Assembly (NCBI GenBank): GCA_017431515.1
Contig: JAFRKV010000006.1
Location: 1-64,000, forward strand
Length of the DNA: 64,000 bases
Origin: Lachnospiraceae bacterium
GTDB lineage: Bacteria; Bacillota; Clostridia; Lachnospirales; Lachnospiraceae
Direction of reading: 5' to 3'
Under the pieces are notes generated by a model. It saw only the letters and a program-made list of their open reading frames with translations, ran no database searches and had not been told where the DNA came from. This document shows, one piece after another, positions 1 through 9,610 of this stretch. Every line of letters starts with the position of its first letter. Positions within the stretch are counted from its first letter, which is position 1. The translations under genes and the position numbers were made by a program.

Positions 1-126
1 AGGGTTTGCTTACAGCTTCCTTCAGATTCCACCTCACGATGGACACCCTTGCTGTTCAGCTATGTACTTCGTCGTTGCCTACGCGTACTCGGGACTTTCA
101 CCCGTTAGAGCGCGCCCATGGCGCGC
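1..126 (-). mobile_element. Group II intron, 5' end (domain I), runs off the window
   Basis: Read on the minus strand, this stretch starts GCGCGCCATGGGCGCGC and continues with GGGTGAAAGTCCCGAG and then GGGTGTCCATCGTGAGGTGG and AATCTGAAGGAAGC. I recognise these as conserved RNA segments at the 5' end of bacterial group II introns upstream of the reverse-transcriptase ORF. The start GCGCG is close to the GUGYG intron consensus. The intron continues beyond base 1, so its ORF and domains V-VI cannot be seen. It lies directly downstream of a strong terminator hairpin (133-166), which is the known target preference of class C introns, so class C is inferred. The exact exon boundary (about 126) is uncertain. 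Confidence 0.72.
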
Positions 127-132
127 AAACTC

Positions 133-166
133 AAAAAAGGTGATCACCTGCGTGACCACCTTTTTT
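133..166 (-). terminator. Rho-independent terminator behind the SEC-C gene; intron target
   Basis: An inverted repeat of about 15 bp (AAAAAAGGTGATCAC and GTGACCACCTTTTTT, one mismatch) ends in T6 on either strand. It lies 12 nt after the last stop of the SEC-C gene. The intron begins about 7 nt past the T-tract. Confidence 0.85.
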
Positions 167-178
167 CTTATCCTTATT

Positions 179-682
179 TTACGCCTTCCCGCAGCAGAAC
201 TTATACTTCTTGCCGCTGCCGCACGGGCAGCGATCATTCCCCCCGACCTACTTGCCGTTACGCACGGTTCCGGAGCGCTTCTGCTCCATGTAAAGTCTCT
301 TTCTCGTTTCCTCATCGAAGATCTTTTCCCATTGGGGAAGCTCATAGAGCCAGTCCGCTTTCGCGTCTACCATATTTTTGTAAAGCTTTTCTTTGTCAAA
401 CGCGAGCGATACTTCGGTATCCTCTTCCATCGTCTCGATGGGATTCTTTTCCTTCAGGCTTTCGTTGATGCCGTCTAAAAAACCCGTCATCTCCATCACG
501 GACAATCCGTATTTTTCCGCCAGATCCTTGACCGTCCCCTTCACTTCCTCATCCGGGTTCTCCAGGAGTTTTTCATAAACCCCTTTCTCCAGCAAAAAGT
601 AATTCTGCCAGAACTGCTGGAGCTTCGCTTTGTCCGTCTCCTGATTGTAGGCGATTGTCTGCCACTGTTCCAATAATGCCAT
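179..682 (-). pseudogene. SEC-C motif protein split by an in-frame TAG
   Basis: From ATG at 682 a 144-residue helical, acidic protein is read up to a TAG at 248-250. The same frame continues after the TAG as VGGNDRCPCGSGKKYKFCCG and then K-A and TAA at 179-181. This tail is a SEC-C zinc-binding motif (CPCGSGKKYKFCC), which in intact relatives follows without interruption. The tail also departs from the canonical GRNDPCPCGS at two positions (R to G, P to R), as expected if selection has relaxed after the nonsense change. TAG is a normal terminator in nearby genes, so recoding is unlikely. The gene is last in the purA cluster. The function of the N-terminal domain is unknown; SEC-C motifs bind zinc in proteins such as SecA. 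Confidence 0.8.
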
Positions 683-700
683 CGTAAATCCTCCTTTTTC

Positions 701-1222
701 TTACTCCGTACCGACGCCGTACCGCGCCTTCAATGCGTCCCGCTTGGGTGTCAGCAGGGATAACTGTTCCGATATCGTTTGATTCTGCTCCGTCAGCTCG
801 CTGATCCATGCATCCAGTTCTTCGTCCGGGATGTCCGGTATCACTTCTTCCGTCTCCGGCTCTGCCGAAAAGTTCTCGTCCACACGCAGGTAGATCGGGT
901 TCTCCTCTCTGGTCTGATTCAGTTTCTCCTCTGCAGAGACAAAAGTCGTCTCTTTGGCCGTCTCCTGCTGCTGGAGCGTGTCATAATAGGCAATCTCCTG
1001 GAGCACCTCATGATAAGTGTTCCAAAGGGAGGTGTTCTCCCTCATCAGTTCCTCGTACTGTGCACGCTTTGCCGCCGTATCATCCGTGCTCGCTTCCGTA
1101 CTTGCCGTTTCTGTGACCGCAGGTGCTGCCGTCTCCGGTTCTTTTTGGCATCCGGCAAAAACCAAAAGTGTCATGACAAGCCCGCCGAGGAGCAACAGAT
1201 GTTTGATCACTCTTTTATTCAT
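701..1222 (-). CDS. Predicted lipoprotein with coiled-coil C-terminal part, unknown function
   Basis: The 173-residue product starts MNKRVIKHLLLLGGLVMTLL and has a lipobox ending FAGC, so it is probably lipid-anchored outside the membrane. A T/A/E-rich linker follows, then a charged, Q/E/L-rich helical region and a final EQLSLLTPKRDALKARYG helix that may form a coiled coil. The ATG at 1222 is preferred over an upstream ATG because the signal peptide begins there and GGGGAGGGTCAGGTG precedes it. It overlaps the end of the upstream gene by 8 nt (ATGAATAA), pointing to translational coupling. No family is recognised. Confidence 0.75.
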   Translation of the reverse strand: MNKRVIKHLLLLGGLVMTLLVFAGCQKEPETAAPAVTETASTEASTDDTAAKRAQYEELMRENTSLWNTYHEVLQEIAYYDTLQQQETAKETTFVSAEEKLNQTREENPIYLRVDENFSAEPETEEVIPDIPDEELDAWISELTEQNQTISEQLSLLTPKRDALKARYGVGTE

Positions 1223-2792
1223 CACCTGACCCTCCCCAGTCTTGGTAGTAGCTGGTAATCCCGGTGCTTCCCTGATCGGTATCCGTCGTACCTTGGTCAA
1301 ACTGGTTCAGATTGCCGCTCATTCCTGCATCATCCGTCCCTGCGACCATAAAGACCACCATACCGTTATCCAGAAGAGACAGATCTGTAAAATAAACATA
1401 TTGATAATTCGTGTGGCTCTTGTCCGCGCCCATATCTGAGCTCTTTACAATGTTTCCCGCTTCGTCTCTCAGCGTCAGCAGCACATGGCCGTCATGCTCC
1501 CACGTTTCCAACGTGACCGGGATCTTTCCGTCGATCGGCACTACATCGCCGACGACCTTTTGCGTCCAGAGCGGCTCGCCGTCACGTTCACTGTATGTGG
1601 AAGTGTTCGTACTTTGTGCTTCAGTGCCCTCGGGCGCTGCTTCCGCTGCTTGTCGCGCAGAGCCGCGGATCACTGCATCCCGCTTTTTCTGCTCGAGCTC
1701 CTGTTGCTTTGCAAACATCGCCTCCGCCTTCGGCGAACGGGCTTCGACGAGCTCCACATTTGCAAGCAATTCATCATATAGGTAGAGCGGGCATTGCTTT
1801 TTGATCACGTCATAATAGACGACCCGTTCATCTCCAACGCCCTCCACATGGCGGCGCACCATCACCTGGTCATCCTCCATGATATCGATATGCGCCTCGG
1901 TGAAATACATGATGCTCTCACGTTCTTCCCCGGCCTCATTCACCATGATGACCTTGATCCCGGTCAGCGGCTGCCCCGCCATTGCCGACGTATAGGTCGG
2001 GCAGATGGTGCGGCTTCCCTCTACGAAACAGGGCTCCAGCATCTTCCATTCCTGTTTGGTAAGATCCACAGGCTCCTTCACTTCATAGACGAAATCATCA
2101 AACTCCATCTCCACCGTTCCGTCCCAGGTGCTTAGCACCTGACCGTCGGCGATGAGTTGGCTGTTCTTCATGGCGCCGTCCTCATCCCAGTAAGTATCAA
2201 AGGAGTTGATGAGGTCTCCCTGCGTATCGTCGGCAGCACTGGTGTAGTGCTCATTATGGGTTACATTTTTCTCTGCATCATACTGCTCCATGTTGATGGG
2301 TTTCGCCTCATCTTCGAAAATGTAAGAGCACTTTCCGTCTTCATACCTCGTTTTCACCGACGTATATTCGGACAGCAGCGTATTTCCTTCCTGGTCCTTC
2401 AAAAAGACGACCAGATCCCCGCAGCCGTTTCGTCCGGCGCGATAGACTTCGTTACCATCCGTATCATAGACGCTGATGCTGGGGCACGCCCCTTCGCCGT
2501 CTCTGCCGCTCGTCCAGGTCTTCCTGGCAACATAGCCGTTCTCCAGCTCCAGTTCTTCCTCTTCGCCCCTTGTCCCCGGTGCAAAAAAAGCGGGATCCAG
2601 CTCCGGCGATCTGAGAAAACTTCCGTCGGCTGCTTTGAGGTCAAACGTCGTCGGAAGCAAAAATCCGTTCCCGCGCTCTTCCAACTGCAGATCTGCTGCT
2701 TTCAGCGTCAGCGGAAACAAAAAAAACCCGCCAAGCAAAACCGCACCCGTGCAGATCCATTTTTTGAGATCTAAAACTGCTCTGTCTTTACG
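1215..2792 (-). CDS. Exported protein of unknown function
   Basis: About 525 residues with an N-terminal hydrophobic segment (CTGAVLLGGFFLFPLTLKA) that looks like a signal peptide, followed by a long acidic, beta-rich region. Near residues 390-400 lies an A/E-rich linker, and the last 120 residues have repeated V-x-L-x-T and D-x-x-G motifs that suggest a beta-propeller or sandwich. No domain is recognised. I favour the GTG at 2792, whose GTGCGTAA overlaps the purA stop. An ATG at 2825 in the same frame would overlap purA by 38 nt. Downstream it overlaps the lipoprotein gene, so the two proteins are probably made together and may interact at the cell surface. Confidence 0.75.
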   Translation of the reverse strand, partial: RKDRAVLDLKKWICTGAVLLGGFFLFPLTLKAADLQLEERGNGFLLPTTFDLKAADGSFLRSPELDPAFFAPGTRGEEEELELENGYVARKTWTSGRDGEGACPSISVYDTDGNEVYRAGRNGCGDLVVFLKDQEGNTLLSEYTSVKTRYEDGKCSYIFEDEAKPINMEQYDAEKNVTHNEHYTSAADDTQGDLINSFDTYWDEDGAMKNSQLIADGQVLSTWDGTVEMEFDDFVYEVKEPVDLTKQEWKMLEPCFVEGSRTICPTYTSAMAGQPLTGIKVIMVNEAGEERESIMYFTEAHIDIMEDDQVMVRRHVEGVGDERVVYYDVIKKQCPLYLYDELLANVELVEARSPKAEAMFAKQQELEQKKRDAVIRGSARQAAEAAPEGTEAQSTNTSTYSERDGEPLWTQKVVGDVVPIDGKIPVTLETWEHDGHVLLTLRDEAGNIVKSSDMGADKSHTNYQYVYFTDLSLLDNGMVVFMVAGTDDAGMSGNLNQFDQGTTDTDQGSTGITSYYQDWGGSGDE

Positions 2793-4065
2793 CACGATAA
2801 ATAATGTCCTCTCTTCCCGGGCCATTGCTTACCATGGTGATCGGATAACCGATCTTTTCTTCCACAAACTCGATATATTTCCGGCAGTTCTCGGGAAGAT
2901 CTTCATACTTTTTGATGCCGCGGATTTCTGTTTTCCACCCCGGCAGGGTCTCATAGACCGGCTTCGCGTCTTTTAACTTCGCAGTCACCGGGAAGTCCGT
3001 CGTCACTTTTCCGTCAATCTCATAGCCGACGCAGACCGGGATCTCGTCCAGATATCCGAGCACATCCAGCACCGTAAATGCCACGTCCGTTGCGCCCTGC
3101 AATCTGCAGCCGTACTTGGATGCCACGCAGTCAAACCAGCCCATACGTCTCGGCCGTCCTGTCGTTGCACCGTATTCTCCGCCGTCGCCGCCGCGCTTTC
3201 TGAGCTCGTCTGCTTCGTCGCCGAAGATCTCGCTGACAAACTCTCCCGCGCCGACTGCGCTGGAATAAGCCTTGCAGACAACGACCACTTTTTTGATCTC
3301 ATAAGGCGGCAGACCTGCACCGATCGCACCGTATGCCGCAAGCGTTGAGCTGGAGGTCACCATCGGATAGATCCCGTGATCCGGATCTTTTAAGGTGCCA
3401 AGCTGTCCCTCCAGAAGGATCTCTTTGCCGTCTTTTATCGCCTGAGACAGGAACGCGGAAACGTCGCCGACATAAGGTCGAAGCTGCTCCCGGTAGCCTT
3501 TCAGTTCCGCAACAATCTCTTCAGGTTTCAGCAGCGGTTTATGATACAGATGCTCAAGCAGGATATTTTTCTGCTCGCAGACGCGCACCGCTTTCTCCTC
3601 GATCAGTATATCATCAAAGATCTCGCTGACCTGAAAGCCGATCTTCGCATATTTATCCGAATAGAACGGCGCGATCCCTGACTTCGTGGAGCCGAAGGAT
3701 TTACCGCCCAAACGTTCCTCTTCATACTGGTCAAACAGGATGTGATAGCTCATCACGATCTGCGCACGATCGGAGATCATGATCTGCGGCTTCGGTACGC
3801 CGCGCCCCGTGATCTCGTCAATCTCTTCCATCACTTTCGCGACATTTAAAGCCACACCGTTTCCGATGATGTTTGTGATATGCTGATGGAACACACCGGA
3901 AGGAAGGGTATGCAGTGCGAATTTCCCGTAATTATTTACGATCGTATGCCCTGCGTTTGCGCCGCCCTGAAAACGGATCACGATATCCGCCTGATCGGCA
4001 AGCATATCCGTGATCTTGCCTTTTCCTTCGTCTCCCCAGTTTGCACCTACAACTGCTTTTACCAT
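2788..4065 (-). CDS. purA: Adenylosuccinate synthetase
   Basis: PurA (425 residues, full length) joins IMP and aspartate with GTP hydrolysis to adenylosuccinate, the first committed step from IMP to AMP in the cytosol. The N-terminal GTP-binding loop GANWGDEGKGK (residues 7-17) is present, as are the IMP-site GGANAGHTIV (35-44) and a TTGRPRRMGWFD segment typical of the family. ATG at 4065 is preceded by GAGGGAG. The gene lies 49 nt after degV and overlaps the start of the exported protein behind it, so it probably belongs to one transcript. Confidence 0.97.
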   Translation of the reverse strand: MVKAVVGANWGDEGKGKITDMLADQADIVIRFQGGANAGHTIVNNYGKFALHTLPSGVFHQHITNIIGNGVALNVAKVMEEIDEITGRGVPKPQIMISDRAQIVMSYHILFDQYEEERLGGKSFGSTKSGIAPFYSDKYAKIGFQVSEIFDDILIEEKAVRVCEQKNILLEHLYHKPLLKPEEIVAELKGYREQLRPYVGDVSAFLSQAIKDGKEILLEGQLGTLKDPDHGIYPMVTSSSTLAAYGAIGAGLPPYEIKKVVVVCKAYSSAVGAGEFVSEIFGDEADELRKRGGDGGEYGATTGRPRRMGWFDCVASKYGCRLQGATDVAFTVLDVLGYLDEIPVCVGYEIDGKVTTDFPVTAKLKDAKPVYETLPGWKTEIRGIKKYEDLPENCRKYIEFVEEKIGYPITMVSNGPGREDIIYRA

Positions 4066-4114
4066 AGATAACTACTCCCTCATTGCGATGATGTTGTTGC
4101 TGTGTCAGGATGCT

Positions 4115-4981
4115 TTACGCATTGATTTTATGACTGCAGGCGAGTGCCAGCGAGCCCGGTCCGATATGACAGGACACGGAAAGAGACAACGGCTGCATCA
4201 CGATCTCCCGATCTCCGAACGCCTTCAAGACTTCCTGTTTCCACTCTTCCGCCATTTCGATATCCTTTGTATAAGCAATATCCAGATGGATGTTTTCGCC
4301 ATGCGGATCCTTGAAGCGCTCCTTGAAATCACGCTGCATTGCTTCGATCATGATCTCTTTTGCTTTCTTGACATTCCGCGCTTTTGCAAACGCATCGAGC
4401 CGCTCTCCCTGGATCTGGAGCACCGGCTTTAATTTCAGCATGGTGCCGAGCGCTGCCGCCGCCGGCGTGATCCGCCCGCCGCGTTTCAGGTAAGTCAGCG
4501 TATCCACCATGATGTAGATACTGGATTCAAACTTTTCCGCAAGCAGAAGATACCGGATCTCCGCAGCGGATTTGCCGCGGCTTGCCAGCATCTTCGCATC
4601 CAGCACGCTCCGGCGCTGTGTCACAGAGATCCGCTGGTTATCCACGACCTGTACCTTTCCGCCGTAGTCATTCGCAAGCATGATCGCCGTCGCACAGGAA
4701 CTGGAAAGGCCGCTGGACATCGGGATGTAAACGATCTCGTCATACTCCTTTAATGTCTCATCCCAGAGGTCTGTCACAACACCCGGTTCCGGCATGGAGG
4801 TCGAGATCTCCGCACCCTCATACATGAGCTCGTAGAACTCCTCCTGCGTCAGATTGATATCTTCAAAATAATCCTTATCATTGATCCGAAAAGGCATCGG
4901 GATCACCTTTACACCGAGACGCTCCCCTTCTGCCTGCGTAATCCCGCTGTTACTGTCTGTAATGACCGCTACTTTCGCCAT
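4115..4981 (-). CDS. DegV family fatty-acid-binding protein
   Basis: The 288-residue protein begins MAKVAVITDSNSGIT, the DegV signature, with the STSMPEPG loop, a SSGLSSSC motif around residue 90 and HIGPGSLAL near the C-terminus. Members of this family (FakB in staphylococci) hold a fatty acid in a buried pocket and present it to the fatty-acid kinase FakA for phosphorylation before phospholipid synthesis. FakA is not in the window. A good RBS (AAGGAGGAACGACC) precedes ATG 4981 and a sigma-A promoter lies at 5019-5047. Confidence 0.92.
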   Translation of the reverse strand: MAKVAVITDSNSGITQAEGERLGVKVIPMPFRINDKDYFEDINLTQEEFYELMYEGAEISTSMPEPGVVTDLWDETLKEYDEIVYIPMSSGLSSSCATAIMLANDYGGKVQVVDNQRISVTQRRSVLDAKMLASRGKSAAEIRYLLLAEKFESSIYIMVDTLTYLKRGGRITPAAAALGTMLKLKPVLQIQGERLDAFAKARNVKKAKEIMIEAMQRDFKERFKDPHGENIHLDIAYTKDIEMAEEWKQEVLKAFGDREIVMQPLSLSVSCHIGPGSLALACSHKINA

Positions 4982-5018
4982 GGTCGTTCCTCCTTAAAGA
5001 AAAATGCACACCAATGGG

Positions 5019-5047
5019 ATTGTAGCATATTTTGGTTGGTGAAACAA
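5019..5047 (-). promoter_or_regulatory. Sigma-A-type promoter of degV-purA
   Basis: TTGTTT (5042-5047), a 17-nt spacer and TACAAT (5019-5024) on the minus strand, about 40 nt ahead of the degV start. Confidence 0.65.
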
Positions 5048-5061
5048 TAAAAATGTGGGGA

Positions 5062-5179
5062 GACAGTTAAGTTCCAAAGTGCTGCGCAGAATAAAGCAGG
5101 ATAGCTCGATTCCGCTATGTATCCGACAGTTAGGTTCCAAAGTGCTGCGCAGAATAAAGCAGGATAGCTCGATTCCGCT
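5062..5179. repeat. Two 55-bp direct repeats
   Basis: Bases 5062-5116 and 5125-5179 are the same 55-bp unit with one difference (GTTAAG against GTTAGG), separated by 8 bp. The unit contains TTCCAAAGTGCTGCGCAG and AGGATAGCTCGATTCCGC. Open frames across it have no RBS and do not look like genes. The stretch 4982-5295 holds only this repeat, the degV promoter and the groEL terminator. Confidence 0.85.
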
Positions 5180-5213
5180 TCGCTCCATCTCGCTATCGGG
5201 CTGTCGCCCGATT

Positions 5214-5266
5214 GAACAAAAACAACGGGCGCCCCGTTGCGTGTAAACACGCCCGTTGCGCCCGTT
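5214..5266 (-). terminator. Terminator of groES-groEL
   Basis: A large imperfect hairpin (arms AACGGGCGC.. and ..GCGCCCGTT, loop near 5245) lies 30 nt after the groEL stop. On the minus strand it is followed by GTTTTTGTTC. Confidence 0.75.
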
Positions 5267-5295
5267 ATTTTCATTCATCCTGCTTGTAACTTACG

Positions 5296-6978
<1,683 letters not shown>

Positions 6979-7263
6979 TTACTCTACTACCGCAAGAATG
7001 TCATTCTGCTTTACGATAATGAACTCTTCGCCGTCCAGCTTGATCTCGGTGCCGGCATATTTGGAATAGATCACCTTCTGACCCTTCTTCACCTGCATCT
7101 TGACCTCTTTGCCGTCTACCACGCCGCCGGGGCCCACAGCGATGACTTCCGCCTGCTGCGGCTTTTCCTGCGCCGCATCCGGCAGGATGATCCCCGATTT
7201 CGTTGTCTCCTCAGCCTCGAGCTGCTTTAATACCACTCTGTCCGATAAAGGTACTAGCTTCAT
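6979..7263 (-). CDS. groES: Co-chaperonin GroES (Hsp10)
   Basis: The 94-residue heptameric lid of GroEL. It starts MKLVPLSDRVVLKQLEAEE, contains the mobile-loop segment TTKSGIILPD and ends FIIVKQNDILAVVE, as usual for the family. The start at 7263 follows AAGGAGGAAGTATC; an in-frame upstream ATG lies in the promoter and is rejected. It is the first gene of groES-groEL. Confidence 0.98.
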   Translation of the reverse strand: MKLVPLSDRVVLKQLEAEETTKSGIILPDAAQEKPQQAEVIAVGPGGVVDGKEVKMQVKKGQKVIYSKYAGTEIKLDGEEFIIVKQNDILAVVE

Positions 7264-7289
7264 GATACTTCCTCCTTGTTTTTGTTTTA

Positions 7290-7316
7290 TTAGCACTCGT
7301 CTGATTCGAGTGCTAA
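7290..7316 (-). promoter_or_regulatory. CIRCE operator of groES-groEL
   Basis: Perfect CIRCE element: TTAGCACTC, 9-nt spacer, GAGTGCTAA. It lies between the promoter and the groES RBS and is the binding site for HrcA, which is encoded at 54787-55830. Confidence 0.97.
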
Positions 7317-7327
7317 CCACTAGGACT

Positions 7328-7356
7328 ATATTAGGCACAACCCATCAAATGCGCAA
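7328..7356 (-). promoter_or_regulatory. Promoter of groES-groEL
   Basis: TTGCGC (7351-7356), 17 nt, TAATAT (7328-7333) on the minus strand, directly upstream of CIRCE so that HrcA would block the start site. Confidence 0.65.
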
Positions 7357-7467
7357 GCCCCCTTTTTTCTCGATATTCTCACTATCACTCATGTATTCTC
7401 TTTTTAACTCTTATTTTCTCTCTTTTTCTCACATTCCCATCTTTTTCAAAAAACCTCCGCTGTCCCT

Positions 7468-8220
7468 CTATGGCTCCGGCAGGTCCGCAACACCGCTGGG
7501 TTCCGTGATACAACAATCTCCCACGCAGGCATCATAGATCAGGGTATCTCCACAGTAGAGCTTCTGAATCCTTTTTTCATTTCCGTACAACCGGAACAAC
7601 CGCTTCGGTTCCGGCATCTCCGCGGTGTGATTGGGATCCCTTAAACAAGTAAAGGTGCGGATACCCGTTCCGTAGGGCGTCGGTCTTGTGGTGATTGTAC
7701 TTGATTCCAGCGACCAGATATGCCCCAGCCGCTCTCCCACGGGAAACGGCTCCGTCTCATGTCCGCACACCGTGCAATGGTTATGCGCATATTCCGGCTC
7801 TGTACAGGTGGCATCGCTGTCCTTGATCTGCTCATAGGAATGCCCCACCACCCAGGTCTGCCCGTCCGAGTAGCCGCAGATGCAGATCCTGCCGCCGCAG
7901 GTAATGGAGGCATACTGGTTGCTGAAATTTGCCGGCACGTCAATACAGAACCCCGTGCCGCAGACGGGGCAGCCGCCGGAGCATTGATATCCCGTCGAGC
8001 CTCTCCCCGTATACCCGTAATAAGCGCGGTAGTATATGACATTACCGCAGGTACGGTAGCAGCTTCCGTCATGCCGGTGCTGGTAGACATGCCCTCCGGG
8101 GCCCGTGGAAATCATGGAGTTACCGGCCCATACCGTTTCCGGCATCACCGCAAAAAGAAACAGCAGCGTCAGGAAAAGCGCCGGAAGGATCTTTCGTTTG
8201 TTCTTGTACACCCTTTGCAT
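7468..8220 (-). CDS. Cys-rich secreted protein, unknown function
   Basis: About 250 residues with a clear signal peptide (ILPALFLTLLFLFAVMPETVWA). The mature part carries many cysteines in CxxC-like pairs (CSGGCPVCGTGFC, CGGRICICG, CTVCGH) plus His, which suggests metal binding or disulfides in an extracellular protein. A GHxWS-type motif (LGHIWSLESS) recalls cell-surface proteins with short Cys/His modules. Start: ATG at 8220 abuts GGGGAGG, so the GTG at 8211 with a better spacing is an alternative. It follows the coiled-coil membrane protein by 8 nt, so the two form an operon and probably work together. No family is recognised. Confidence 0.7.
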   Translation of the reverse strand: MQRVYKNKRKILPALFLTLLFLFAVMPETVWAGNSMISTGPGGHVYQHRHDGSCYRTCGNVIYYRAYYGYTGRGSTGYQCSGGCPVCGTGFCIDVPANFSNQYASITCGGRICICGYSDGQTWVVGHSYEQIKDSDATCTEPEYAHNHCTVCGHETEPFPVGERLGHIWSLESSTITTRPTPYGTGIRTFTCLRDPNHTAEMPEPKRLFRLYGNEKRIQKLYCGDTLIYDACVGDCCITEPSGVADLPEP

Positions 8221-8228
8221 CCTCCCCT

Positions 8229-9353
8229 TTAGTCCGTAATGCAGTACAGCGTCTGGGGCGCATGCTGCATGGCGTCGTATTCCGCCTGGGTGCAGTAGAC
8301 GATCCGTCCGCTGAGCTCCGTAAGCCTGCTTTCAATCCCCGAAAACCGCGTCGCGTCATTCTCCTGTTTTTCGGAAAAGGCGCTGCGGATGGAAGCCAGA
8401 TCCGAGTCATGTCCGTTTGCCCGTTCCGTCAGCGTGCTCACATCCTGATCATGCCCGTTTGCCCGCTCCTGCAAGGTGCTCACATCCTGATCGTGCCCGT
8501 TCGCCCGCTCCTGCAAGGTGCTCACATCCTGATCGTGCCCGTTCGCCCGCTCCTGCAGCGTGCTTACTTCCTGATCCTGCTTGTCCGAGCGGCCCTCCAG
8601 CGTCCCGATCTTTTTCTCGTTGTCCTTGGTCTTTCCCTCCAGCGCATCGATTCCCTTCGCCTGCTCTCCTGTCTTTCCGTTCAGGCTCTCGATGGCGTCC
8701 TCTCCGGAGGCCAGCCGTTCATCCTGCTTCTTGTCATGTTCTTTGATGTCATGCAGTTCCTCCTTGTTCTGGTCTGTTTTGCCCAGCACCTCCTTCAGAT
8801 TTTCCGATACATACTCCGCCACATAACGGTAGGTCTTTTCCGTCAGTTCCTCCGCGTTCTGCTCCGACAGCGCCGTCAGCGCCGACTCGATGGAATTGTT
8901 GATCTCGCTTTTGATCACCCGCTCGATCTGATCCCGCTGTCCGGTGGACAGGGCATTCCCGCTTTCCTCATATCGCCGGTCGATCTCCCGCAGAATCTTC
9001 TCCGTGATCCCGCTGACATCATTGCGGTTGACATAGTCCGAGAGGGTGCCGCCCTCGCCTTCCATATAGTTTTCCACCGTCACATAGGTGGCGTCCTCGA
9101 TCTGCGCGCGGATCCACTCCACATAGTCTTCCCCCAGCACCATCTCATTCGTCTTCTCCACCATGGTGCGTGTGGTGATCCCGTAGATCCCCGCCGACAT
9201 CAGCAGTGCGCACAAAAATGCACCCACCACGCCTGCGGCCACCGCGCGTTTTCCGTACTTTCTTTTCAGTCTCGCGAAGGCATGCTCCGCCTTTTTCCCT
9301 TCGGCCAGCTTCCGAAGTTTTTGCATCCATTCTGCGTTTTTGATCCTTTTCAT
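8229..9353 (-). CDS. Membrane-anchored coiled-coil protein with 14-residue repeats
   Basis: The 374-residue protein has a basic N-terminus, one membrane segment (about 38-58), then an extracytoplasmic helical domain. Residues 200-330 are a heptad-like coiled coil that includes four near-identical 14-residue units, DVSTLQERANGHDQ (262-317). It ends IVYCTQAEYDAMQHAPQTLY and then CITD, a short module I associate with C-termini of phage or surface fibre proteins. RBS GGGGGAATAGC precedes ATG 9353. It is coupled to the Cys-rich secreted protein. Likely role: a surface stalk or fibre that displays or binds something; this is inference. Confidence 0.72.
   Translation of the reverse strand: MKRIKNAEWMQKLRKLAEGKKAEHAFARLKRKYGKRAVAAGVVGAFLCALLMSAGIYGITTRTMVEKTNEMVLGEDYVEWIRAQIEDATYVTVENYMEGEGGTLSDYVNRNDVSGITEKILREIDRRYEESGNALSTGQRDQIERVIKSEINNSIESALTALSEQNAEELTEKTYRYVAEYVSENLKEVLGKTDQNKEELHDIKEHDKKQDERLASGEDAIESLNGKTGEQAKGIDALEGKTKDNEKKIGTLEGRSDKQDQEVSTLQERANGHDQDVSTLQERANGHDQDVSTLQERANGHDQDVSTLTERANGHDSDLASIRSAFSEKQENDATRFSGIESRLTELSGRIVYCTQAEYDAMQHAPQTLYCITD
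8403..8570 (-). repeat. Four tandem 42-bp coding repeats
   Basis: Four 42-bp units encode DVSTLQERANGHDQ with few changes. The middle units are nearly identical at the DNA level, so copy number could change by slippage or recombination without a frameshift. Confidence 0.85.
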
Positions 9354-9503
9354 GCTATTCCCCCATAGAAAAATAATGTTGTTTCTCCCCTGCCTGTAAT
9401 CAGATAAAAACCCGCAAGGCGCACCACCTCCATCTTATGCTGTTCATACATCTCTGCAGTTCGCAGTCTCTTTTTGAAAACCGGAACGATCCGTTCCGTG
9501 GAT

Positions 9504-9538
9504 GAAAAAGAAAACGGGAGAGGAAGATTCCTCTCCCG
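9504..9538 (-). terminator. Terminator of the greA-exonuclease operon
   Basis: A perfect 10-bp stem CGGGAGAGGA / TCCTCTCCCG with a 4-nt loop is followed on the minus strand by TTTTCTTTTTC. It lies 72 nt after the exonuclease stop. The rest of 9354-9610 shows nothing else. Confidence 0.85.
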
Positions 9539-9610
9539 GACAAGTCAAAGTATAGCACCCCAGACTGTTCGTGACAAATAAACTTTTTCTAAAAAATTTC
9601 TAAAATTTTT

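Noticed and set aside
5062..5179. 55-bp repeats as CRISPR or as small genes
   Set aside because: Only two units with an 8-bp gap; frames across them have no RBS and merely translate the repeat twice.
8403..8570. 42-bp repeats as a CRISPR array
   Set aside because: Units are contiguous, in frame and encode a coiled-coil motif; there are no spacers.
7468..9353. Prophage remnant because of the fibre-like C-terminal motif
   Set aside because: No other phage genes, integrase or attachment sites nearby; both proteins have export or membrane signals.
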